This document shows positions 1-5,297 of a stretch of 5,297 bases of DNA, piece by piece. The position numbers and the translations under genes are program-made. Below the pieces are notes generated by a model that did not search any database, was not told the DNA's origin, and was given only the letters and a program-made list of their open reading frames with translations. The DNA is taken from the NCBI GenBank assembly GCA_030539415.1, contig JAUNSE010000165.1, forward strand, positions 1 through 5,297, given 5' to 3'. Position 1 is the first letter of the stretch. Every line of letters begins with the position of its first letter. The stretch is from Desulfovibrionaceae bacterium (GTDB lineage Bacteria; Desulfobacterota; Desulfovibrionia; Desulfovibrionales; Desulfovibrionaceae).

Positions 1-747
1 AACGCCAACAGCAAATGCAGCAAGTCCGTGATCAACAAGAGCATCGGCAACAGGGACATCCTCAAGGACTGCACCCTCACCATGAAGCGCGGCGAGCTCA
101 AGGTGCTCATCGGCCCCTCGGGCGCCGGCAAGAGCACCCTTCTGCAGTGCATCAACTGGCTGAACGCTCCCGACTCCGGCGACATCATTCTCGAGGGCAG
201 GAAGCTCAATCCCTCCGACAAGAAGGAGCTCTGCGCCTTCCGCGCCCGCGTCGGCATGATCTTCCAGGACTTCAACCTGTTCGACCACCTCACGGCCGTC
301 GACAATGTGAGCATCGCCCTGCGCAAGGTCCGCGGCATGAATGCCGACGAGGCGAAGAAGCGCGCCATGGACGAGCTCGCCCGCGTGGGTCTGGCCCACG
401 TCTATCTCCACTATCCCGCCCAGCTCTCCGGCGGCCAGAAGCAGCGCGTCGCCATCGCCCGCGCCCTGGCCATGGACCCCACGGTCATCCTGCTTGACGA
501 GCCCACGTCCGCCCTGGACCCGGAGCTTGTCGGCGAGGTGCTCGCCGTCATCCGGGATCTCGCCCAGAACGGCATGACCATGATCATGGCCACGCACCAG
601 ATGGATTTCGCCCGCGCCCTGGCCAACGAGATTCTCTTCATGCAGAACGGCGTCATCATCGAGCAGGGCACGCCCGACGAGCTGCTTGCCGAGGGCGCCC
701 AGACCAGAACCAGGGACTTCTTCACGAAGCTCACGGAAATGGAGTAG
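1..747 (+). CDS. Amino-acid ABC transporter ATP-binding protein (5' partial)
   Basis: This is the cytoplasmic ATPase that powers uptake of a polar amino acid, of the GlnQ/HisP type. Numbering from the GTG at 28, it has a Walker A motif GPSGAGKST (29-37), the Q-loop glutamine Q80 in GMIFQDFNLF, the ABC signature LSGGQKQR (133-140), Walker B VILLDEP with catalytic E158, a D-loop SALD (161-164) and the switch histidine H190. All catalytic elements are intact. The frame is open from base 1, and the GTG at 28 leaves only six residues before the G-N-R-D strand. GlnQ-type proteins usually carry about a dozen residues there, including the aromatic A-loop, so the true start probably lies before the window; the GTG is the fallback start. 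The stop is 3 nt before the permease ATG, so the two genes form one operon. The substrate cannot be read from the ATPase. Family assignment is very secure. Confidence 0.95.
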   Translation, partial: NANSKCSKSVINKSIGNRDILKDCTLTMKRGELKVLIGPSGAGKSTLLQCINWLNAPDSGDIILEGRKLNPSDKKELCAFRARVGMIFQDFNLFDHLTAVDNVSIALRKVRGMNADEAKKRAMDELARVGLAHVYLHYPAQLSGGQKQRVAIARALAMDPTVILLDEPTSALDPELVGEVLAVIRDLAQNGMTMIMATHQMDFARALANEILFMQNGVIIEQGTPDELLAEGAQTRTRDFFTKLTEME

Positions 748-750
748 GCC

Positions 751-1419
751 ATGTACGACTCCGAATTCCTGTTTGGAGAGCTTCTGCCGGCCCTGAACCA
801 GGGCCTGCTGGTCTCCATAGCCCTGATTGTGCCGGCCGGCGTGCTCGGCTTTCTGGGCGGCCTTGCCCTGGGCTGCGTGCGCGGCTTCGGCAGTCCGTGG
901 ATGCAGCGCCTGGGCGACCTCTACACGGCCATAGTCCGCGGCGTTCCGCTGGCCGTGCAGCTGATGATGATCTATTTCGCCCTGCCCAAGCTCGGCATCT
1001 ATTTCGAGCCCTACGGCGCGGCGCTGCTGAGCTTCATCATCTGCTCGGCTGCCTACCATTCGGAATATGTGCGCGGCGCCCTGCTGTCCATCAGTCAGGG
1101 CCAGATCAAGGCCGCCAGGGCCCTGGGCTTCACCACCTTCCAGACCGTGGTGTGGATTGTCGCCCCGCAGGCCGCCCGCCGCGCCCTGCCCGGCTGCGGC
1201 AACGAGATCATCTATCTCATCAAGTACTCCTCGCTGGCCTATCTTGTGACCTGCATGGAGCTCATGGGCGAGGGCAAGGTGGTGGCTTCGGACACCTTCC
1301 GCTTCACCGAGGTCTTCATTGCCGTCGGCGCCTACTATCTGGCCATGGTCACGGTGGCCACCTGGTTCCTCAGCTGGCTTGAAAAGCGCTACCGCATTCC
1401 CGGCTTCAACGCGGTCTAG
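751..1419 (+). CDS. Amino-acid ABC transporter permease (GlnP/HisM type)
   Basis: This is the inner-membrane permease subunit of a polar amino-acid importer, 222 residues, normal for the family. Hydrophobic segments lie near residues 19-42, 67-82, 89-103, 153-170 and 187-209. The family box RGVPLAVQL (63-71) and the cytoplasmic EAA loop that contacts the ATPase (about 104-131, with the conserved A-x-G-F core as ARALGF at 122-127) are both present. The start ATG at 751 has a GGAG at 741-744 with a 6-nt spacer, lying inside the last codons of the ATPase gene, so the pair should be translated in step. A strong terminator follows, making this the last gene of its operon. The periplasmic binding protein and any second permease would have to lie upstream of the window. 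If there is no second permease, this subunit would act as a homodimer. Substrate is unknown. Confidence 0.95.
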   Translation: MYDSEFLFGELLPALNQGLLVSIALIVPAGVLGFLGGLALGCVRGFGSPWMQRLGDLYTAIVRGVPLAVQLMMIYFALPKLGIYFEPYGAALLSFIICSAAYHSEYVRGALLSISQGQIKAARALGFTTFQTVVWIVAPQAARRALPGCGNEIIYLIKYSSLAYLVTCMELMGEGKVVASDTFRFTEVFIAVGAYYLAMVTVATWFLSWLEKRYRIPGFNAV

Positions 1420-1460
1420 GCGCATTCGCGCGCCGCACCGTCCTTCTTAGCTGCCTCACG

Positions 1461-1502
1461 GGGCGCGTCTCCTGTCGGGGAGACGCGCCCTTTGCTTCTT
1501 TT
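1461..1502 (+). terminator. Rho-independent terminator of the ABC operon
   Basis: A perfect 12-bp GC-rich stem (1461-1472 paired with 1479-1490) closes a 6-nt loop, TGTCGG. It is followed by the T-rich run TTTGCTTCTTTT (1491-1502). It starts 42 nt after the permease stop. The T-rich tract is only on the + side, since the complementary strand leaves the hairpin into mixed sequence, so it should stop rightward transcription only. The rest of this convergent gap (1503-1595) has short GC palindromes, for example 7-bp arms at 1566-1572 and 1590-1596, but no T-tract on either strand, so no intrinsic terminator for the leftward channel gene is visible. Confidence 0.9.
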
Positions 1503-1595
1503 CGCGCCGGCGGAGGCTGCCTCCTGCCGCGACGGCCGGGAGTTCGCGCCCTGCCGGTGGAACGCAGCCGGAGGAAGGCGGCCGCCCGGTCCGGC

Positions 1596-3371
1596 TCAGT
1601 CCTCCTTTTCGGACGGGGAGACCTTGCTCCACTGCGGCGTCTTGTGGGTGTCCTTCTTGGTGTCCTCCGAGTCGATGCCGTAGCGGTCGCGGAAAAGCTT
1701 CTGGGAGTGATTGTCGCCTATGAGATACATGGTGTCGCTCATTCTGAGGACATAGTCGGCCGGCGGATTGATGTGCGAGCTGCCGTCCGCGCAGTAGACT
1801 GCCAGCACGCTGCAGCGCGTCTGATTGCGTATGCCGCTGGACCTGAGACTTGTGCCGGCAAGGCTTCCGTGGATGGTGTATCTGAAGACGGACAGGCGTT
1901 CGTTCAGCATGAGCACGCGGTTGGGGCTCAGCAGATTGACGACCGTGCTGCCGACCAGAGAGGAGAGGGAAAGCACCAGATCCGCTCCGGCCATGTGCAG
2001 GCCGTTGATGTTGCGGTCCAGCGAGGCGCGGCTGATGATCTGCGCGTCCGGCCGCAGGCGGCGGCAGTAGATGGTCAGATAGATGTTGGCGTCGTCGTCA
2101 TGCGTGGTCACGATGATGGACGGCGTGGCGCGTATGCCGGCCCGCTCCATGACCGTCTGATCGGAGGCCTCGCCGCAGACCACCGGAATGCTGCCTGCCC
2201 TGACATTCTCCTTTCTGTCCACAATGACGGCGGGGATGCCCCTGCGCAGAAGCGAGCGGGCCACGGCAAGCCCCACGCGGCCGCCGCCGATGATGATGGT
2301 GGGCGGCTGCTCGGCGGCCTCCTCCTCGGTGCTGCTCAGCATGCGGTTGAAGGCCTTTGTCTGCTCCTCCGTGCCGGCCACCATGAGCACGGTGCTGTGC
2401 CCGAAGGCCGTTTCCGGACCGGGCAGGCTGAAGACGCCGCGCTCCCAGACTCCGACCACGCTCACGCCGGCCACCTGCCTGATATTGCTGGAAATGAGCG
2501 TCTTGCCGGCCAGAGGGGTGCGCATGACGGGCGCTTCGGCCACAATCAGCCGGCCGAAGTGGCCGAGCGGACTCACGCGCTGGGTCGGGTGAATCACGCG
2601 CCTCGCGAGCGCCTCGCCGAGCAGGCTGTAGAAATGGAAGCAGCGGCTGCAGCCGGCCATGCGCAGAATGTCCCTGGCCTCCAGTTTTTCCACGCCGGCT
2701 ATGATGGACAGGTTCGGCGCGGCTTCATGCGCCGAGAAGACAATGTTCGCGCTGCGCACGTCGGAGTCCATGACGACCATGGAGGCCGCCTTTTCGGCGC
2801 GCAGCTTGATGTACGTCTCCTTGTCGTCGTGCTCGCCGAGCGCCGCGTGATACCCTTCGCCGATGAGCTGCAGGGCGCGCTGCATGTCCCCGCAGAGGAT
2901 GATGGCCTGCATGCCGTACCTGGCAAGCGTGTCGGCAAGGCTCAGCGCTATCGGGTTGGAGCCGACAATGAGCACATGGCCGCTGGTGCCGGCCGGCAGG
3001 GATCTCGGCACCATTTCCTTCTTCTGCCGCTCCATCCACGGGATGTAGAAATGCTGGATGAAGGTGAAGGGCAGCAGAATGAGGAAGAAGACAATGCCGG
3101 CAAGAAGCACCACAATGGAAAAGGCCTTGCCGGGGTCCGAGAAGAAGGTGATGTCGCCGAAGCCCAGGGTGGTCATCACGGTGAAGGTCCAGTAGACGCC
3201 GGTTATCCAGGAATATTCGCGGCCCTCGTACTGCATGATGAAGTGAAAGAGCACCGAAAAGAGCGCGACCTCGGCAATCAGGATGAGGCAGAAGCGGGTG
3301 AAGACCCGCTTGTGGCTGACGTTTCCGGAGTTCTGGGTGAGCGAGCTCAGCAGAGAGAAGAGAAATTTCAT
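1596..3371 (-). CDS. Two-TM potassium channel with tandem RCK (TrkA-N/TrkA-C) domains
   Basis: This is a predicted inner-membrane, ligand-gated K+ channel of 591 residues. It begins with a short cytoplasmic N-terminus, TM1 (about 24-46), a pore helix and selectivity filter TTLGFGD (67-73), and TM2 (about 83-105). RCK1 has its nucleotide-fold strand at 132-138, where the glycine motif is degenerate (GSNPIA), and a TrkA-C-like part near 275-335. RCK2 has an intact GGGRVG (362-367) with acidic D385 ending the second strand, then a second TrkA-C near 495-560. A charged tail (567-591) follows. Two RCKs in one chain resemble the Geobacter GsuK arrangement, so four subunits would supply the eight-RCK gating ring. 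The ATG at 3371 was chosen because it places TM1 normally. The frame stays open to 3650, but that would add 93 unlike residues and overlap proA. A GGGGGA lies 11 nt upstream of the ATG, a weak ribosome site. Ligand and ion selectivity are inferred. Confidence 0.9.
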   Translation of the reverse strand: MKFLFSLLSSLTQNSGNVSHKRVFTRFCLILIAEVALFSVLFHFIMQYEGREYSWITGVYWTFTVMTTLGFGDITFFSDPGKAFSIVVLLAGIVFFLILLPFTFIQHFYIPWMERQKKEMVPRSLPAGTSGHVLIVGSNPIALSLADTLARYGMQAIILCGDMQRALQLIGEGYHAALGEHDDKETYIKLRAEKAASMVVMDSDVRSANIVFSAHEAAPNLSIIAGVEKLEARDILRMAGCSRCFHFYSLLGEALARRVIHPTQRVSPLGHFGRLIVAEAPVMRTPLAGKTLISSNIRQVAGVSVVGVWERGVFSLPGPETAFGHSTVLMVAGTEEQTKAFNRMLSSTEEEAAEQPPTIIIGGGRVGLAVARSLLRRGIPAVIVDRKENVRAGSIPVVCGEASDQTVMERAGIRATPSIIVTTHDDDANIYLTIYCRRLRPDAQIISRASLDRNINGLHMAGADLVLSLSSLVGSTVVNLLSPNRVLMLNERLSVFRYTIHGSLAGTSLRSSGIRNQTRCSVLAVYCADGSSHINPPADYVLRMSDTMYLIGDNHSQKLFRDRYGIDSEDTKKDTHKTPQWSKVSPSEKED

Positions 3372-3458
3372 ACAAAAGGGTTTCCCCCGGCAGAGGAGAG
3401 GCCGGACGCTGGCTGGACTCTCGTTCTGGCGGCGAAGAGCTGGCATATGTTCAGCCGC

Positions 3459-3487
3459 ATCTTCAACTGTTTTGATTTCCTTTTCAA
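3459..3487 (-). promoter_or_regulatory. Possible sigma-70-like promoter for the K+ channel gene
   Basis: Read leftward, TTGAAA (3487-3482) is followed after 17 nt by GAAGAT (3464-3459). The -35 is a good match to TTGACA (5 of 6) and the spacing is ideal, but the -10 matches TATAAT at only 3 of 6 positions. It sits in the most AT-rich part of the divergent gap, about 90 nt upstream of the channel start. This is a weak, position-supported guess. Confidence 0.22.
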
Positions 3488-3620
3488 GATGGCCGCGCAG
3501 GTTGCCCAGCTCATGCCGGAAGCGGGCCGGAACTGGACAAAGGCCGAGGAAAAAGGCACGTTGAAGCGAGAAAACATGCGGCCGCAAGGCGCCGTGCGTC
3601 CCGGCTGACAGAGCAATTCC

Positions 3621-3626
3621 AAGGAG
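3621..3626 (+). promoter_or_regulatory. Shine-Dalgarno site of proA
   Basis: AAGGAG is followed by a 7-nt spacer to the ATG at 3634. It is the best ribosome-binding site in the window and fixes the proA start. Confidence 0.9.
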
Positions 3627-3633
3627 AACACTT

Positions 3634-4890
3634 ATGTCCCTGCACAGCACTCAGGAAATGGGCGAGAAGGCCCGCGCCGCCTCCCGTCTTCTTGCCGCGG
3701 CGCCGGCCAGAGCCAAGGCGCAGTTCCTGCAGAACATGGCCCGCCTGCTGATGGACCACAGAAAGGACATTCTGGCGGTCAACGAAAAGGACCTCGAGGA
3801 GGCCCGCAAGCTTGAACTGGACAAGCCCAGACTCGACAGGCTGACGCTGACGCCGGCCATCGTGCAGGACATGCACCAGGCCTGCCTGGAAGTCGCGGCC
3901 ATGCCCGACCCCATCGGGGCCATGGACAGACAGTGGCAGCGCCCCAACGGCATACTGGTGGGAAAGATGCGCGTGCCGCTGGGCGTCATCGCCATGATCT
4001 ACGAAGCCAGGCCCAATGTGACCGTGGACGCGGCCATCCTCTGCCTCAAGGCCGGCAACGCCGTCATTCTGCGCGGCGGCCGCGAAGCCATCAATTCGAA
4101 CAGGTATCTGGCCTCCCTGCTGCAGCAGGCTCTGGAAGAGGCGGGACTTCCCGCGGACGCGGCCCAGCTCGTGCAGTCCACGGACCATGCCGTCGTGGCC
4201 GAGCTGTGCAAGCTGGACAGCTATATCGACGTCATCATTCCCCGCGGCGGCGAGGGCCTTGTCCGCGCCGTCACCGAGCAGGCCACCATGCCCGTGCTCA
4301 AGCACTACAAGGGCGTCTGCCATGCCTATGTGGACGCCTCCGCGGACCTCGACATGGCCCTGAACATTGTCTTCAACGGCAAGGTTCAGCGCCCGGGCGT
4401 GTGCAACGCGCTGGAATGCCTGCTGGTGCACAGGGATGCCGCCGAGGCCTTCCTGCCCATGGTCGCGAAGAAGCTGGGCGCGGCCGGCGTGCAGTTCCGC
4501 GCCTGCCCGGCCTCGCTCCCCCTCCTTGGCGGAACCGCCGCGCCGGCCGCGGACGAGGACTGGGGCATGGAATTCCACGATCTCGTTCTGGCCGTGCGCG
4601 TGGTGGACGACATGGATGCCGCCATGGCGCACATCGCCCGCTACAATTCCAACCACACTGAAATCATCGTCACAAACAGCTATCACAACGCGCAGCGCTT
4701 CGTGCGCGAGGTCGATGCCTCCATGGTGGGAGTGAACGTGTCCACGCGCTTCAATGACGGAGGCCAGCTGGGCCTTGGCGCCGAGATAGGCATTTCCACC
4801 TCCAAGCTCCATGCCTACGGCCCCATGGGCGTCACCGAGCTCACCACCACCAAGTTCGTGGTGCTGGGCGAGGGCCAGGTCCGCGCGTGA
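3634..4890 (+). CDS. proA: Glutamate-5-semialdehyde dehydrogenase (gamma-glutamyl phosphate reductase)
   Basis: ProA reduces gamma-glutamyl phosphate to glutamate-5-semialdehyde with NADPH, the second step of proline synthesis, in the cytosol. The 418-residue length is typical. The conserved nucleotide-binding part reads PLGVIAMIYEARPNVT (115-130) and ILRGGREAINSN (145-156). The catalytic thiol is C257 in QRPGVCNALE, and the family block GVCHAYVD lies shortly before it. The C-terminal signature STRFNDGGQLGLGAEIGIS, followed by SKLHAYGPMGV, is intact. No truncation or missing catalytic residue is seen. The start is secured by AAGGAG 7 nt upstream. The partner kinase gene proB is not adjacent: the neighbour upstream is the divergent channel gene, so proB must be elsewhere. 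nadD follows with a possible 4-nt overlap, implying co-transcription. Identification is very secure. Confidence 0.97.
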   Translation: MSLHSTQEMGEKARAASRLLAAAPARAKAQFLQNMARLLMDHRKDILAVNEKDLEEARKLELDKPRLDRLTLTPAIVQDMHQACLEVAAMPDPIGAMDRQWQRPNGILVGKMRVPLGVIAMIYEARPNVTVDAAILCLKAGNAVILRGGREAINSNRYLASLLQQALEEAGLPADAAQLVQSTDHAVVAELCKLDSYIDVIIPRGGEGLVRAVTEQATMPVLKHYKGVCHAYVDASADLDMALNIVFNGKVQRPGVCNALECLLVHRDAAEAFLPMVAKKLGAAGVQFRACPASLPLLGGTAAPAADEDWGMEFHDLVLAVRVVDDMDAAMAHIARYNSNHTEIIVTNSYHNAQRFVREVDASMVGVNVSTRFNDGGQLGLGAEIGISTSKLHAYGPMGVTELTTTKFVVLGEGQVRA

Positions 4891-4898
4891 CCTCCGGC

Positions 4899-5297
4899 AT
4901 GAGTTCGGCAGACCGCACCGCCCCCTCGGGCATAGCCATTCTCGGCGGAAGCTTCAATCCGCTGCATGTGGGGCATCTGCGCCTGGCGGTCGAAATCTAT
5001 GAAGCCCTGGGCGCGCACATCGCGCGGGTGGATCTCGTGCCGAGCGCCCATCCGCCGCACAAGGAGGAGAGCCGCGTCCTCCCCTTCGCCCTGCGCGCCC
5101 GCCTTGCCAGGGAGGCAGCCGCACCCTACCCCTGGCTCCGCTGCAGCGAGCTCGAGGGAGAGAGGGATCTGCCCTCCTACACCTGGGACACGCTCGGCCT
5201 CTATGCCGAGCGGGAAAGGGGGCGGCGGATCTTCTTCGTGCTGGGCATAGAGGACTACGCCCAGCTTCCGGCCTGGCGCAACGGGCTGAGGATGCCG
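4899..5297 (+). CDS. nadD: Nicotinate-nucleotide adenylyltransferase (3' partial)
   Basis: NadD transfers AMP from ATP to nicotinate mononucleotide, giving deamido-NAD+, a late step of NAD synthesis in the cytosol. The first 133 codons are present; the family is normally about 190-220 residues, so the C-terminal part, with the second nucleotidyltransferase motif, is beyond the window. Visible landmarks are the T/HIGH-type loop GGSFNPLHVGH (16-26), the substrate loop VPSAHPPHK (47-55), PSYTWDTL (92-99) and the strand FFVLGIEDYAQLPAW near 112-126. Two starts are possible: the ATG at 4899, used here, and an in-frame GTG at 4887 overlapping the proA stop as GTGA, adding four residues. Neither has a strong Shine-Dalgarno sequence, which fits translation coupled to proA. 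proA-nadD adjacency is known in many bacteria. Identification is secure; the exact start is not. Confidence 0.92.
   Translation, partial: MSSADRTAPSGIAILGGSFNPLHVGHLRLAVEIYEALGAHIARVDLVPSAHPPHKEESRVLPFALRARLAREAAAPYPWLRCSELEGERDLPSYTWDTLGLYAERERGRRIFFVLGIEDYAQLPAWRNGLRMP

Larger units (their letters stand above)
3372..3633. promoter_or_regulatory. Divergent control region between the K+ channel gene and proA
   Basis: These 262 nt separate the two divergent start codons and must hold promoters for both genes, unless one is read from farther away. The most AT-rich stretch of the gap is about 3461-3490, where promoter elements are most likely. I see no riboswitch, no clear operator palindrome and no leader-peptide attenuator with a terminator. 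A NotI-type palindrome, GCGGCCGC, near 3578-3586 is common in DNA this rich in GC and is not taken as an operator. Confidence 0.6.

Noticed and set aside
1508..1529. GGAGG/CCTCC hairpin as a terminator for the channel gene
   Set aside because: The stem is short and interrupted, and the leftward strand continues into an A-rich rather than T-rich run.
3534..3562. TGGACA as a possible -35 element for proA
   Set aside because: The hexamer 17 nt downstream is CACGTT, which matches TATAAT poorly, and an 18-nt spacing is no better.
1557..3608. A 683-codon open frame on the + strand covering the whole K+ channel gene
   Set aside because: Its codons are exact reverse complements of the channel's codons, so it stays open simply because the channel gene avoids TTA, CTA and TCA, which are rare in GC-rich genes. 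The translation is rich in His, Gly, Ala, Gln and Arg and resembles no family, whereas the - strand gives a clear channel.
3372..3650. A 93-residue N-terminal extension of the K+ channel starting at 3650
   Set aside because: The extension has no channel-family features, would overlap the proA start and its Shine-Dalgarno site, and its first ATG lacks a ribosome site. The ATG at 3371 places TM1 at the normal distance.
3511..4812. A 433-codon open frame on the - strand opposite proA
   Set aside because: It is codon-aligned with proA in the same way and reflects proA's avoidance of TTA, CTA and TCA. The translation is low-complexity, with many His, Gly and Val residues, and has no recognisable domain.

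Overview
The window is GC-rich bacterial DNA with dense coding. The protein character (a polar amino-acid ABC transporter, a tandem-RCK potassium channel and a proA-nadD pair) together with the codon use suggests Desulfobacterota, probably a Desulfovibrionaceae member such as Desulfovibrio, Bilophila or Mailhella. That placement rests on remembered similarity of protein style and was not tested by a search. No mobile element, CRISPR array, rRNA or tRNA is visible, and the region reads as ordinary core chromosome.

Layout, left to right. (1) Positions 1-1419, + strand: the end of an amino-acid ABC uptake operon. It holds an ATPase that is probably cut at its 5' end by the window edge, followed after 3 nt by a GlnP/HisM-type permease. 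A strong intrinsic terminator at 1461-1502 closes the operon. (2) Positions 1596-3371, - strand and convergent with the ABC operon: a 591-residue, two-helix potassium channel with two RCK (TrkA-N/TrkA-C) regulatory modules in one chain. (3) Positions 3372-3633: a 262-nt divergent intergenic region that must hold the promoters of the channel and of proA. (4) Positions 3634-4890, + strand: proA, glutamate-5-semialdehyde dehydrogenase of proline synthesis, with a textbook Shine-Dalgarno sequence. (5) From about 4887 or 4899 to the window end, + strand: nadD, nicotinate-nucleotide adenylyltransferase, cut by the window edge and probably translationally coupled to proA.

How the genes work together: the ABC pair imports a polar amino acid from the periplasm. 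ProA and NadD are housekeeping biosynthetic enzymes in one transcription unit. The potassium channel is divergent from proA. Potassium and proline are both osmotic solutes, so a shared osmotic response is conceivable, but nothing in the sequence demonstrates it. I found no convincing new biological system. The two very long antisense reading frames are explained by codon usage. The items most worth a second look are the channel's TLGFGD filter with its uneven pair of RCK sites, the divergent control region, and the proA/nadD junction.
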